A stretch of DNA of 64,000 nt, from positions 2,914,001 through 2,978,000 of the forward strand of contig NZ_WOWL01000001.1 of the NCBI RefSeq assembly GCF_009741265.1. The letters run 5' to 3'. Under the pieces are notes generated by a model. That model was not told the DNA's origin and searched no databases. It worked only from the letters and a program-made list of their open reading frames with translations. The translations under genes were made by a program, and so were the position numbers. Below, one piece after another: positions 1 through 8,877 of this stretch. Numbering within the stretch: position 1 is the first letter of the stretch; each line of letters opens with the position of its first letter. This DNA is from Pseudarthrobacter sp. GA104 (GTDB taxonomy: Bacteria; Actinomycetota; Actinomycetes; Actinomycetales; Micrococcaceae).

Positions 1-421
1 CATCGTCAGCGCCGTCATCGGCCTGGTCATCCTGCCCTGGAACCTCTACAACAACCCGCTGGTGATCGTGTACTTCCTCGGGGGCCTCGGCGCCCTGCTT
101 GGCCCGCTGTTCGGCGTCGTGATGGCTGACTACTGGCTGATCCGCCGCGGCAAGGTCAACGTTCCCGAGCTGTACACCGCATCTGCTGCCGGCGCCTACT
201 ACTACAAGAACGGCGTCAACCCCAGGGCCATCATCGCCATGGTGCCGGCCGCCGTCCTGGCGCTCCTCATCGCCTTCATCCCGGCGCTGGCGGCGGCAGC
301 ACCGTTCGCCTGGTTCTTCGCCGCCGGCATCGCAGCCGTTGTGTACTTCTTCATCGCGGACCGCTCGCAGCGGCTCGAAGACCGCGACGGCGAGGCCATC
401 GCCGTCGCCAGCAAACACTAA
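1..421 (+). CDS. NCS1-family nucleobase/hydantoin permease, C-terminal part
   Basis: Partial gene: the reading frame is already open at base 2 and stops with TAA at 419-421, so only the last ~139 residues are present. They contain at least three hydrophobic segments and the loop G-V-V-M-A-D-Y-W-L-I-R-R-G, typical of the C-terminal half of NCS1 symporters for cytosine, allantoin, hydantoin or uracil (family knowledge). The protein would be an inner-membrane importer. The next gene starts 10 bases downstream on the same strand and belongs to the Asp/Glu/hydantoin racemase family, so an allantoin- or hydantoin-type substrate is a reasonable inference. Substrate residues in the N-terminal half lie outside the window. 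Confidence 0.8.
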   Translation, partial: IVSAVIGLVILPWNLYNNPLVIVYFLGGLGALLGPLFGVVMADYWLIRRGKVNVPELYTASAAGAYYYKNGVNPRAIIAMVPAAVLALLIAFIPALAAAAPFAWFFAAGIAAVVYFFIADRSQRLEDRDGEAIAVASKH

Positions 422-431
422 GGATCCCCTG

Positions 432-1199
432 ATGCGCATACTCGTTGCGAACGTCAACACCACCCAGTCCATGACGGATTCCATTGCGGCCCAGGCCCGC
501 AGCATCGCGGCACCGGGCACGGAGATCGTTGGCATCACGCCGCGGTTCGGGGCGGACTCCTGCGAAGGCAACTTCGAGAGCTACCTGGCAGCCATCGCTG
601 TGATGGACGCCGTGACTTCCTACCCGGAACCGTTCGACGCCGTCGTCCAGGCAGGCTACGGCGAGCACGGACGGGAGGGGCTGCAGGAGCTGCTGGACGT
701 CCCGGTGGTGGACATCACCGAAGCCGCAGCCAGCACGGCGATGTTCCTGGGCCACAAGTACTCCGTGGTCACCACCCTGGACCGTACCGTTCCGCTCATT
801 GAAGACCGGCTCAAGCTGGCGGGGCTGGATGCCAGGTGCGCCTCGGTGCGGGCCAGCGGCATGGCGGTCCTGGAACTTGAGGAGGAACCGGAACGGGCCG
901 TGGAAGCCATCATCAGCCAGGCCATGCAGGCCGTCACGCAGGACAAGGCCGAAGTGATTGTCCTCGGCTGCGGCGGCATGGCCGGCCTGGACGAGCAGAT
1001 CCGGCAGCGGGCGGGAGTGCCCGTGGTGGACGGTGTCGCGTCGGCCGTGGCCATCGCTGAATCCCTGGTCCGCATGCGGCTGTCCACTTCCAAGGTGCGG
1101 ACCTACGCTGCGCCCCGGCCCAAGACCGTCATAGGCTGGCCGCTGAACAGCGCGGGAGTCGCGGCACCTCTCGAGGCTGCAGCGTCCACCGACGCGTAG
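432..1199 (+). CDS. Asp/Glu/hydantoin racemase-family protein with one catalytic Cys missing
   Basis: 255 residues, ATG 10 bases after the permease stop. The start M-R-I-L-V-A-N-V-N-T-T and the later V-L-G-C-G-G-M (Cys180) are hallmarks of the Asp/Glu/hydantoin racemase superfamily. These two-base racemases use two cysteines. The first normally lies in a motif like A-C-F-G-D-P-G, but here the aligned segment reads A-G-Y-G-E-H-G, with Gly75 at the Cys position. A Gly plus a single distal Cys is the arrangement of arylmalonate decarboxylase, so classical racemase activity is doubtful. Co-directional with an NCS1 permease and an SDR, suggesting a small catabolic operon for a cyclic ureide or related compound. 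Family assignment is firm; the reaction is not. Confidence 0.8.
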   Translation: MRILVANVNTTQSMTDSIAAQARSIAAPGTEIVGITPRFGADSCEGNFESYLAAIAVMDAVTSYPEPFDAVVQAGYGEHGREGLQELLDVPVVDITEAAASTAMFLGHKYSVVTTLDRTVPLIEDRLKLAGLDARCASVRASGMAVLELEEEPERAVEAIISQAMQAVTQDKAEVIVLGCGGMAGLDEQIRQRAGVPVVDGVASAVAIAESLVRMRLSTSKVRTYAAPRPKTVIGWPLNSAGVAAPLEAAASTDA

Positions 1200-1223
1200 C
1201 GACCGGCAGTACAGGAGAAGACT

Positions 1224-1985
1224 TTGAACCAGTTCCAGCAACCGGGGCGCGTAGCAGTCGTCACCGGAGCGGGTTCCGGAATTGGCCGTGCAGTGGCGCG
1301 CCTTCTCCTGGCCGACGGCTACGCCGTCGCCCTCGCCGGGCGGCGGGAACAACAGCTTGCCGAGACGGCGGACGGCCATCCGAACGCCCTGCCGGTCACC
1401 TGTGACGTCACCCGGCCCCACGACGTCGAGAATCTTTTCGAGGCCACCCGCCAAAAGTGGGGCCGGGTGGACGTTCTGTTCAACAATGCCGGGGTGTTCG
1501 GCCCGGCGGCCAGCGTGGACGAAATCTCGCTGGAGGACTGGAACGCCACCCTGGCAGTGAACCTCACAGGCTCCATGCTGTGCGCCGCAGCCGCTGTGAG
1601 GGCCATGAAGGCGCAGGATCCGCAGGGCGGGCGGATCATCAACAACGGCTCCATCTCCGCGCACTCGCCACGGCCCAAAACGGTAGCCTACGCCGTCACC
1701 AAGCATGCCATGACAGGGTTGACCAAGAGCATCGAGCTGGACGGGCGGGGCTTCGGGATCACGTGCGGGCAGATCGACATCGGCAACACGGCCACGGAGA
1801 TCATGGACACCATCGGCGTGGGTGCCGGGGCGCTCCAGGCTGACGGCAGCCGGCGGGTTGAACCCACCTTCCCCGTGGAGGACGCCGCCCGTGCCGTCCT
1901 GATGATGGCCAACATGCCGCCCACAGCCAATGTGGGGTCCGTGGTGGTCACCGCTGCCGGCATGCCGTTCATCGGCCGCGGCTGA
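1224..1985 (+). CDS. SDR-family NAD(P)-dependent oxidoreductase
   Basis: 253 residues. The start is TTG at 1224, preceded by AGGAG at 1213-1217; no ATG gives a full Rossmann N-terminus. Classical short-chain dehydrogenase: cofactor motif T-G-A-G-S-G-I-G near residue 15, N-N-A-G, catalytic Ser in N-N-G-S-I-S-A-H and the Y-A-V-T-K pair (Tyr-x3-Lys). Probably oxidises or reduces an alcohol/ketone intermediate in the pathway served by the two upstream genes, 24 bases away. Substrate cannot be read from the sequence. Confidence 0.85.
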   Translation: MNQFQQPGRVAVVTGAGSGIGRAVARLLLADGYAVALAGRREQQLAETADGHPNALPVTCDVTRPHDVENLFEATRQKWGRVDVLFNNAGVFGPAASVDEISLEDWNATLAVNLTGSMLCAAAAVRAMKAQDPQGGRIINNGSISAHSPRPKTVAYAVTKHAMTGLTKSIELDGRGFGITCGQIDIGNTATEIMDTIGVGAGALQADGSRRVEPTFPVEDAARAVLMMANMPPTANVGSVVVTAAGMPFIGRG

Positions 1986-1991
1986 GCCCGG

Positions 1992-2369
1992 CTACAGCGG
2001 GAGCAGTGCCGAGAGGTCAGCCCGGAGTCCGGAGGCAGCAACCTTGTGCGCGGCCACCGCATCCGCCCAGCCCAACCGGCCTGTAACCATCGCAAGCCAG
2101 GTGGCGGCGTCGCACTCTATGACGTTGGGCGGCGTGCCGCGCGTATGCCGCGGACCTTCCACGCACTGGGTGACGCCGAACGGCGGCACCCGCACCTCCA
2201 CGGAATTGCCCGGTGCCCGCGCTGTGACCTCCTCAAGCGTGTAGCGCACCGCAGTGGCCAGGATGCTTCGCGGGACAGGAACGTCCGACGACGGGCCGGC
2301 GGCTTCCTGCCAGGCGGCGAGGGCGGCGGCGCCTTCCTCCGGGTCGATACGACGGCGGGCAACAGCCAT
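1992..2369 (-). CDS. Sterol-carrier-like small protein
   Basis: 125 residues. ATG at 2369 was chosen over a longer open frame (to 2549) because GGAAG precedes it at good spacing and the longer frame would overlap the asparaginase gene. The sequence (start M-A-V-A-R-R-R-I-D-P-E-E-G, centre V-R-V-P-P-F-G-V-T-Q-C) resembles the actinobacterial sterol carrier family proteins, SCP-2-like folds thought to bind hydrophobic ligands. No signal peptide or membrane segment. It follows the asparaginase gene on the same strand with a 58-base gap. Function is inferred from family resemblance only. Confidence 0.6.
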   Translation of the reverse strand: MAVARRRIDPEEGAAALAAWQEAAGPSSDVPVPRSILATAVRYTLEEVTARAPGNSVEVRVPPFGVTQCVEGPRHTRGTPPNVIECDAATWLAMVTGRLGWADAVAAHKVAASGLRADLSALLPL

Positions 2370-2427
2370 GGATCCGGCTTCCTTCACGTTGGGGTTGGCG
2401 ATAAGGAGAACTTCGAGCGGCAGGAGC

Positions 2428-3444
2428 CTAGTCCAGCAGCGCCGACACTGCGGGACCCAGCCGAATTTTGCCAACAGGTTTTCCGCCGCCCAGCACAGGG
2501 TCAACCACTTTTTCCAACACGCTGGCAACCCCGGGAATCTCCACTGCACCGGCCGCGGCCAGGAGGGTCAAGGCCACCAGCGAGGTGGCACGGACGTTCC
2601 CGTCCAGGATCTTCACGGCTACGGAAACACCCTGTGGGGTGGCCATGGCCAGGACGCCTTCCGCACCGATCTTCGCGATGATCTCCAGCTCGTCCATGAC
2701 CAGTGTGTTGGCCTCGCCCCGTCCCTGGACCGCCCAGGGGTAGTCCAGCATGGACGTTGCAATGGTGGCAGCCCGGGCGCTGAAGCTCTGGTCGCCCGGG
2801 GCTTTCGCCAGCAGCGAGTACCCCCTGGCCAGTCCCTTGAGGGAAACTGCCGCCACCGGAGCGCCGCAGCCATCGATGCCCAGGTGGGCGATCTTCTCGC
2901 CCGTGTATTCCTCGATGACGGTGCGCACCCGCTGCTGCAGCGGGTGGTTGGGCTCAAGGTAGCTGTGGGTATCCCAGCCGTTTTCGGTGCATGCCCAGAG
3001 GAAGGCCGCGTGCTTGCCGGAACAGTTGCAGGCAAGCCTGGATTTTCCCCGCTCTGACCGCACCAGCCAGTTGCGGGCCGTCTCGTCCTGGGGCCAGGCC
3101 TCCGGGCATTGGAGCTGGTCCTCGCGGACCCCGGCTGCCTTGAGCATTCCTTCCACGACATCCATGTGGTCCAGGGAACCGGTATGGCTGCCACAGGCCA
3201 CCGCCACCTGCGCGCCCCGCAGCGGGACGCCGGACTGCATGGATGCCAGGGCCTGGAACGGCTTCAGCGTGGACCTGGCGAAAATCGGGGTGTTGATGTC
3301 GCCCAGCTCAGTAACCACGGACCCGTCCGCAGCCAGGAGCACGGCAGAACCGATGTGCCGCGACTCCACAAAACCGCTCCGTTCGATCACGGCCAGTTCC
3401 ACTGCGGAGTCCACGGTAAAGGTGGCATGCGGGTTGTGCGGCAT
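2428..3444 (-). CDS. Asparaginase (type II/thermolabile family, PF06089)
   Basis: 338 residues, predicted to hydrolyse L-asparagine to aspartate and ammonia in the cytosol. Family signatures visible: A-C-G-S-H-T-G near residue 90, N-C-S-G-K-H-A-A-F near residue 140 and G-I-D-G-C-G-A-P-V near residue 190. There is no signal peptide, so this is not a periplasmic AnsB-type enzyme. ATG at 3442-3444. The sterol-carrier-like gene is downstream on the same strand and a molybdopterin oxidoreductase is upstream (stop at 3491), leaving 46 bases. Confidence 0.88.
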   Translation of the reverse strand: MPHNPHATFTVDSAVELAVIERSGFVESRHIGSAVLLAADGSVVTELGDINTPIFARSTLKPFQALASMQSGVPLRGAQVAVACGSHTGSLDHMDVVEGMLKAAGVREDQLQCPEAWPQDETARNWLVRSERGKSRLACNCSGKHAAFLWACTENGWDTHSYLEPNHPLQQRVRTVIEEYTGEKIAHLGIDGCGAPVAAVSLKGLARGYSLLAKAPGDQSFSARAATIATSMLDYPWAVQGRGEANTLVMDELEIIAKIGAEGVLAMATPQGVSVAVKILDGNVRATSLVALTLLAAAGAVEIPGVASVLEKVVDPVLGGGKPVGKIRLGPAVSALLD

Positions 3445-3490
3445 GGTGCCAGTCTAGGGGCCGCCTGATGGAATGCGGCGGAAGGCCGCC

Positions 3491-5065
3491 CTACTCGACC
3501 GTGACCATCACGGACTGCCAGCCGGACGCGCCGTCGGGAACGGGGTCCGCGCGCCGGTCCGTCTGCACTTCGCCGGACCCGTCGGTGGCACGGACTTTGA
3601 TGTAGTGCGGGCCGGGGGTCGCGTCCCACTGGTAGGACCACTGGCGCCAGGTAACCAGGGAAGCCTCTGCGGAAAGATCCGCGGCCGCCCAATCGCCGTC
3701 GTCCACCTGGATTTCCACTTTGGTGATGCCGCGCGTCTGGGCCCAGGCGGTGCCGCCCACGGCCACTCTTCCTGCGGGGACCTTGGCGAAGGACTTGGGG
3801 ACGTCCACGCGGGCCATGGTCTTGATGGGGCCGCGTTCGGACCAGCCTCGCTCGGTCCAGTAGGCCTTGCTGTCGGCGAACCGGGTCACTTCGAGGTCCA
3901 CCACCCACTTGGTGGCGGAGACAAAGCCGTACAGGCCCGGAACCACCATCCGCACGGGATAGCCGTGCTCCAGCGGCAGGGGCTCGCCATTCATGCCGAT
4001 GGCCAGCATCGCGTCCCGGTCGTCCTGCAGCACCTCCAGCGGCGTGGAGGCGCTGAAGCCGTCAACGGACGTGGACAGCACCATGTCTGCGCCGTCCTTG
4101 GGCCTTGCCCGCTTCAGGACCTCCCGCAGCGGCAGGCCCAGCCATTTCGCGTTGCCGGCCAGGTTTCCGCCCACGGGATTGGACACGCAGGTGAGGGTGA
4201 CGTGGGACTCGATCAGGTCGGCGTCGAGCAGGTCCTGGAAGGTGAGGCGGACCTCCTCCTCCACCAGGCCGTGGACCCGGAGCTCCCAGCTGTCCACGTC
4301 GATTTCGGGGATGCTCAGCGCTGTATCAATGCGGTAAAACTCCCCGTTGGGCGTCAGCCACGGCGCAACTCCGGCTACCGGTGACTGGACGCCGGCGGGA
4401 ACGGCCGGCGCCGCCTTGGCCGGGGCGGGCAGCTTCAGGGCGTCCCGTGCCTGGAGGATGTTGCTGCGGGCCGCGCCCAGCAGCCGGCCTCCGGTGGCGG
4501 CCAAACCGGCAGCAGCCGCGGTGATCCCGGCTGCCGCGAAGAACCGCCGACGGCTGGTCCCCGGGTGTCCGTCAGGCTCAGCGGCCTTCGCGGGGGCTTC
4601 GGGCCACGCCGCCTGCCGCGGCATGCGGTTCATCAGCAGCCGCAGGGCGGCCAGGCCGGCAAAGGTGCCCGCTACCGAGGGAAGGGCATCAGCCGGCGCG
4701 ACGCCTGCCCGGGTCACCACGCTGGCGACGATGACCGCTCCCATGGCCAGGACCCCCAGCACGCCCAATGCCCAGCGCCGGTAGGCCACCACGCCCAGGA
4801 CGCATGCCAGCACGGCAATGGTCAGGCCCATGCCCGCGAACAGTGCAGCTTTGTCATTGGTGCCGAAAGTAGCGATGGCGAAGTCCTTCAGCCAGGGCGG
4901 CGTGAAGTCGATGAAGGTCGATCCCAGGGCGATCAGCGGTGTGGCGCGGGCGGTGAAGAACGCGCCGAGCAGTTCGGCCACGGCGAGGACGACGGCGGCT
5001 GCCACCGCGCCTGCCAGCGCGGCCATGGCAGTGGGTCCTTTGGGCGAGTTCCTCAGCTTCTTCAT
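3491..5065 (-). CDS. Membrane-anchored molybdopterin-dependent oxidoreductase (sulfite-oxidase family)
   Basis: 524 residues. The first ~160 contain four predicted membrane helices. A linker with R-R-R-F-F followed by an Ala/Gly-rich hydrophobic stretch (about 169-195) looks like an internal Tat-like anchor. The soluble part (about 230-420) is the sulfite-oxidase-type molybdopterin domain, with the metal-ligand cysteine in T-L-T-C-V-S-N-P-V-G-G-N; the last ~100 residues match the Mo-co dimerisation domain. Expected to act outside the membrane on a small oxyanion or sulfoxide-type substrate; the physiological substrate of these actinobacterial proteins is not known to me. Divergent from purD across 125 bases. 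Confidence 0.85.
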   Translation of the reverse strand: MKKLRNSPKGPTAMAALAGAVAAAVVLAVAELLGAFFTARATPLIALGSTFIDFTPPWLKDFAIATFGTNDKAALFAGMGLTIAVLACVLGVVAYRRWALGVLGVLAMGAVIVASVVTRAGVAPADALPSVAGTFAGLAALRLLMNRMPRQAAWPEAPAKAAEPDGHPGTSRRRFFAAAGITAAAAGLAATGGRLLGAARSNILQARDALKLPAPAKAAPAVPAGVQSPVAGVAPWLTPNGEFYRIDTALSIPEIDVDSWELRVHGLVEEEVRLTFQDLLDADLIESHVTLTCVSNPVGGNLAGNAKWLGLPLREVLKRARPKDGADMVLSTSVDGFSASTPLEVLQDDRDAMLAIGMNGEPLPLEHGYPVRMVVPGLYGFVSATKWVVDLEVTRFADSKAYWTERGWSERGPIKTMARVDVPKSFAKVPAGRVAVGGTAWAQTRGITKVEIQVDDGDWAAADLSAEASLVTWRQWSYQWDATPGPHYIKVRATDGSGEVQTDRRADPVPDGASGWQSVMVTVE

Positions 5066-5190
5066 GATGAGGATTCGGAGCGGCGCGGGCCGCGGATTGT
5101 CGCGGCGGCCCTCTACCGGAAAGAACCGCCGAATTGATCCGCCGACACAGCTTAGGAACGGGCAGGGTGCACGAAGTACCCTTGGAGACT

Positions 5191-6507
5191 GTGAAGGTAC
5201 TCGTCATCGGCCCCGGAGGCCGCGAACACGCCATTGTCCGCTCCCTGCTCGCCGATCCCAACGTGTCCGAGGTCCACTCAGCTCCCGGCAACGCCGGCAT
5301 CAGCAAGCTGGTCCCGACCCACAGCATCAACGCCAACGATCCCGACGCCGTCGCCGCCCTGGCCACCAAGCTCGCCGTGGACCTGGTGGTGGTGGGTCCC
5401 GAGGCGCCGCTCGCAGCAGGTGTGTCCGATGCTGTCCGCGAGGCCGGGATCCCCGTGTTCGGCCCCAGCAAGGCGGCCGCACAGCTTGAGGCCTCCAAGG
5501 CTTTCGCCAAGGAAATCATGGCGGAAGCCGGAGTGCCCACGGCCATGGCCATGGTGGCCACCAACGCGGAGGAAGCCGCCTCGGCCCTGGACACCTTCGG
5601 CGCCCCCTACGTGGTGAAGGATGACGGCCTGGCCGCGGGCAAGGGCGTGGTTGTCACCACGAACCGCGAGGAAGCCCTGGCTCACGCGCAGTCCTGCTTC
5701 GAAGCCGGCGGCTCGGTTGTCATCGAGGAGTTCCTGGACGGGCCCGAGGTGTCCCTGTTCGTTCTTTGCGACGGACACAACACCGTGGCACTTTCCCCGG
5801 CACAGGACTTCAAGCGGATCTTCGACAACGACGAAGGCCCCAACACCGGGGGCATGGGCGCGTACACTCCGCTGGAATGGGCGCCCGAGGGCCTGGTCCA
5901 GGAGGTTCTCGACCGCGTTGCCCAGCCCACCGTCAACGAAATGGCCAGCCGCGGCACCCCGTTTGTCGGCGTACTGTTCGTGGGGCTGGCCCTCACCTCG
6001 CGCGGCACCCGCGTCATCGAATTCAACGTCCGTTTCGGCGACCCGGAGACCCAGGCCGTCCTGGCCCGGCTGAAGACGCCCCTTGGCGCCCTGCTGCTGG
6101 CAGCCGCCAAGGGCGAACTGGACAAGGCAGAAGAGCTGCGGTGGGCGAAGGAAACTGCCGTCGCCGTCGTCATTGCGTCCGAAAACTACCCGGACACTCC
6201 GCGCACCGGGGACCGAATCCGCGGGCTCAAGAAGGCGGAGGAACTGGAAGGCGTACACATCATCCACGCCGGCACCTCCTTCGACGAGGACGGTAAAGTG
6301 GTGTCCGCCGGCGGACGCGTGCTCGCCGTCGTCGCGCTGGGCAGCGACCTGGTGGAGGCGCGTGAAAGAGCGTACGACGGCGTGGAACTGATTCAGCTCG
6401 ATGGCGCGCAGTTCCGTACGGACATCGGCGGCAAGGCCGCCCGCGGGGAAGTGAAGGTCCCCTTTAATGCCAGTGCATCCCTCCACAGGACCGAGACGAA
6501 GGCCTAG
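5191..6507 (+). CDS. purD: Phosphoribosylamine-glycine ligase
   Basis: 438 residues, GAR synthetase of de novo purine synthesis (phosphoribosylamine + glycine + ATP to GAR). GTG at 5191 was chosen because GGAG lies just upstream and the protein then begins V-K-V-L-V-I-G-P-G-G-R-E-H-A, the usual PurD start; the open frame extends further upstream but without conserved sequence. ATP-grasp features: D-G-L-A-A-G-K-G-V near residue 145 and F-N-V-R-F-G-D-P-E-T-Q near 280. The purC start lies one base after this stop, so the two genes are almost certainly co-transcribed and translationally coupled. Confidence 0.97.
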   Translation: MKVLVIGPGGREHAIVRSLLADPNVSEVHSAPGNAGISKLVPTHSINANDPDAVAALATKLAVDLVVVGPEAPLAAGVSDAVREAGIPVFGPSKAAAQLEASKAFAKEIMAEAGVPTAMAMVATNAEEAASALDTFGAPYVVKDDGLAAGKGVVVTTNREEALAHAQSCFEAGGSVVIEEFLDGPEVSLFVLCDGHNTVALSPAQDFKRIFDNDEGPNTGGMGAYTPLEWAPEGLVQEVLDRVAQPTVNEMASRGTPFVGVLFVGLALTSRGTRVIEFNVRFGDPETQAVLARLKTPLGALLLAAAKGELDKAEELRWAKETAVAVVIASENYPDTPRTGDRIRGLKKAEELEGVHIIHAGTSFDEDGKVVSAGGRVLAVVALGSDLVEARERAYDGVELIQLDGAQFRTDIGGKAARGEVKVPFNASASLHRTETKA

Positions 6508-6508
6508 C

Positions 6509-7447
6509 ATGAGCAACGTTCCAGCATCCCGCGGTTTCAGCACCACGGCCCCCGAACTGCCCGGATGGACCCATGTCTACTCGGGGAAAGTCAGGGACCT
6601 GTACGAGCCGGCGGACGAGTCCATCCTGCAGCGCGTCGGCCAGGACTGTGTGCTGGTGGTGGCCAGCGACCGGATCAGCGCGTTTGACCATGTCCTGTCC
6701 AGCGGGATTCCGGACAAGGGGCGCATCCTCACCCAGTTGAGCCTGTGGTGGTTTGACCAGTTGGACGTGGAACACCACGTACTGGGATCCACCGTGGAGG
6801 ACGGCGTCCCCGCCGCGGTGGAGGGCCGGGCCATGATCTGCAAGAAGCTGGACATGTTTCCGGTGGAATGCATCGCCCGCGGCTATCTCACCGGCTCCGG
6901 CCTGGAGGAATACAAAGCTTCGGGGACCGTGTGCAGCATTCCGCTGCCGGAGGGACTGGTGGACGGTTCGCGCCTGGACCACGCCATCTTCACACCCTCG
7001 GCCAAGGCGGAGGTGGGGAAGCACGACGAGAACATCACCTACGACGCCGTGGTGGCCATGGTGGGCGACGACATCGCTGGACGCCTGAGCGAGCTCACCT
7101 TGAAGATCTACTCCACGGCCGAAAAGATCGCCCGGGAGCGTGGCATCATCCTGGCAGACACCAAAGTGGAATTCGGCTACGACGCCGTTTCGGGGTCGAT
7201 CACGCTTGGCGACGAGGTCCTGACACCGGATTCCTCACGGTTCTGGGACGCCGCAACATACCAGCCGGGCAGTGCGCAGCCTTCCTTTGACAAGCAGTAC
7301 GTCCGGGATTGGCTCACATCGGACGAATCGGGCTGGGACAGGTCCTCGGACACCCCTCCGCCGGCCCTGCCGGCCGAGGTCATCGAGCGCACCCGCAGCC
7401 GCTACGTTGAGGCGTACGAGAAACTCACGGGGAAAACCTTCGCCTGA
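6509..7447 (+). CDS. purC: Phosphoribosylaminoimidazole-succinocarboxamide synthase
   Basis: 312 residues, SAICAR synthase (CAIR + aspartate + ATP). Diagnostic motifs in order: S-G-K-V-R-D-L-Y-E (about 25), S-D-R-I-S-A-F-D (about 53), R-G-Y-L-T-G-S-G (about 125), L-A-D-T-K-V-E-F-G (about 215) and T-P-D-S-S-R-F-W-D (about 240). The ATG follows the purD TAG by a single base. Convergent with the XRE-TPR regulator, 36 bases away; a short GC hairpin (GGAGCC-5 nt-GGCTCC, 7449-7465) sits between them and may help end transcription. Confidence 0.97.
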   Translation: MSNVPASRGFSTTAPELPGWTHVYSGKVRDLYEPADESILQRVGQDCVLVVASDRISAFDHVLSSGIPDKGRILTQLSLWWFDQLDVEHHVLGSTVEDGVPAAVEGRAMICKKLDMFPVECIARGYLTGSGLEEYKASGTVCSIPLPEGLVDGSRLDHAIFTPSAKAEVGKHDENITYDAVVAMVGDDIAGRLSELTLKIYSTAEKIARERGIILADTKVEFGYDAVSGSITLGDEVLTPDSSRFWDAATYQPGSAQPSFDKQYVRDWLTSDESGWDRSSDTPPPALPAEVIERTRSRYVEAYEKLTGKTFA

Positions 7448-7483
7448 CGGAGCCCCAGCGGCTCCCGGCGAACGGCGTGCCGG

Positions 7484-8749
7484 CTAGCTTGCCTTGGCAG
7501 CGGCCGCGGCGCGCCGCTGGGCCAGCTTTATTTCCAGGACCGCGTCCATTGCCTGCTGGACGCGGTCAGCGGCTCCGGCGGCGCTGAAGGCTTTCTGCGC
7601 TTCTTCGAGGTGGACCAGGGCTTCTTCTGCTTCGCCCGCGGCCTTAAGGGACTTCCCCAGCAGCAAAGACACTTCCCCGGCGGTGTGCTTCGCAAGGTTG
7701 TCCCGCTCGGCATGGATTTCCCGGAGCTTCTCGACGGCGGCAACGATGTCCCCGGTCAGGTACAGCCACCGGGCGCGGATGAAGGCAACTTCCAGCTCAT
7801 CACTCTTGGTGCCGCTGACGATTGAAAAAGCAAGCTCGGCCCGCTCAATGGATGACAGCGTTTCAGGCTCCACAATTCCGGAGGACAGCCGTACCGCGGC
7901 GGACGCTTTATTGAAACGGGCCCACAGCTCGATGTCATTTGCCGGTGACAGCAGTTTCGCTGCCCGTTCGTGGTGTTTGACGCCCTCCACATAGTCGTGG
8001 CGCATAAACGCCACATTGCCGATGACCCAGGCCACCTCGCCGGCCAGCTGGGACATCGCGTGCTCATCCACCTGGGCGAGCAATTCCTGGCAGTACTTCC
8101 ACGCCTCATTGAGGCGGCCGCTTTCGGCCAACGCACCAATCAGTGCCCGGAGCGCGCCGATGGTGATCACTGAGCCCCTGGGCAACTGCTCCGCGAAGGC
8201 CACTGCCTCCGTTGCATGCTCCACGGCAGCCGTCAGCTGGCCCTGGCGCTGGCACACAACCGCGAGCATCTGCCGGGCGCGCGCGCCCAGCCCCACGGAT
8301 TCCCTGGCCATCGGGTGCTCGAGCAGCCTTTCCACAAGCTCCCTGCACTCCAGCAGGTCGCCATGCTTCAGCAGGCACTCGGCCTGCATGTAGCTCATGT
8401 TCCACCAGGCGCTGGTGTTTCGTCCGTCCAGGGCTATCTGCGCTGCTGAAGCCGCATGGCTGGCGGCGAGGGGATAGTCCCTCAGGTCCCAGGCCTGGCG
8501 GGCGTAGAGCCCTGCAAGGACGTACTCGGCGTCACTGACCGAGATGGGCTGGCTCCATGCCTCCAAGGCCTTCGGTGCAAGCTCCAGCCTGCGTGCCAGT
8601 TCTTCAATGACCTCCGCAGTTGGTTCCCTGCGGCCTGTTTCGAGTAGGGAAATGTAGCTGGGTGAATACAGGTCCTTGCCCAGTTCCGCCTGTGTCAGCC
8701 CCCGATCGAGCCTCTCCGCCCGGAGCTTCTCCCCGAATCCGTTGCCCAC
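7484..8749 (-). CDS. XRE-type HTH regulator with C-terminal TPR domain (RRNPP-like)
   Basis: 421 residues from GTG at 8749, preceded by a strong GGAGGAG. The frame stays open further upstream across the divergent peptide gene, but that extension is a shadow. Residues about 5-60 form an HTH_3/XRE DNA-binding domain (L-T-Q-A-E-L-G-K...Y-I-S-L-L-E-T-G-R-R-E-P). Residues about 80-400 are all-helical TPR-like repeats with alternating A/G/W/Y spacing, and an Ala-rich tail ends the protein. HTH plus TPR, no membrane segment and ~420 residues is the layout of NprR and related RRNPP peptide receptors. It is divergent from an exported small peptide with a duplicated motif, 128 bases away. I infer that it binds the re-imported peptide and regulates the shared intergenic region. 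A ligand-independent or housekeeping XRE-TPR regulator is the alternative. Confidence 0.85.
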   Translation of the reverse strand: MGNGFGEKLRAERLDRGLTQAELGKDLYSPSYISLLETGRREPTAEVIEELARRLELAPKALEAWSQPISVSDAEYVLAGLYARQAWDLRDYPLAASHAASAAQIALDGRNTSAWWNMSYMQAECLLKHGDLLECRELVERLLEHPMARESVGLGARARQMLAVVCQRQGQLTAAVEHATEAVAFAEQLPRGSVITIGALRALIGALAESGRLNEAWKYCQELLAQVDEHAMSQLAGEVAWVIGNVAFMRHDYVEGVKHHERAAKLLSPANDIELWARFNKASAAVRLSSGIVEPETLSSIERAELAFSIVSGTKSDELEVAFIRARWLYLTGDIVAAVEKLREIHAERDNLAKHTAGEVSLLLGKSLKAAGEAEEALVHLEEAQKAFSAAGAADRVQQAMDAVLEIKLAQRRAAAAAKAS

Positions 8750-8786
8750 AGGACTCCTCCTTTCTCCACAGGTTTCCCATTGGCGC

Positions 8787-8826
8787 TTGACAGCCGCTGT
8801 GGAAAACATTTTACAATGTATGTCAA
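8787..8826. promoter_or_regulatory. Promoter and inverted-repeat cluster between regulator and peptide genes
   Basis: TTGACA (8787-8792) and TACAAT (8812-8817) form a candidate sigma-A promoter for the peptide gene, with a long 19-bp spacer. The same stretch holds inverted repeats: TTGACA/TGTCAA (8787-8792 and 8821-8826) and ACATT-TTAC-AATGT (8806-8819), which covers the -10 box. Just outside, TCCACAG (8765-8771) pairs with CTGTGGA (8797-8803). Such symmetry over a promoter suggests operator sites for a dimeric regulator, most simply the divergent XRE-TPR protein. No convincing -10 is seen for the regulator gene itself. Confidence 0.5.
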
Positions 8827-8877
8827 CAAGGACAGTGCTGGCTTTGTAACGAATCCGACTCGTATTGAGGAACTTAT

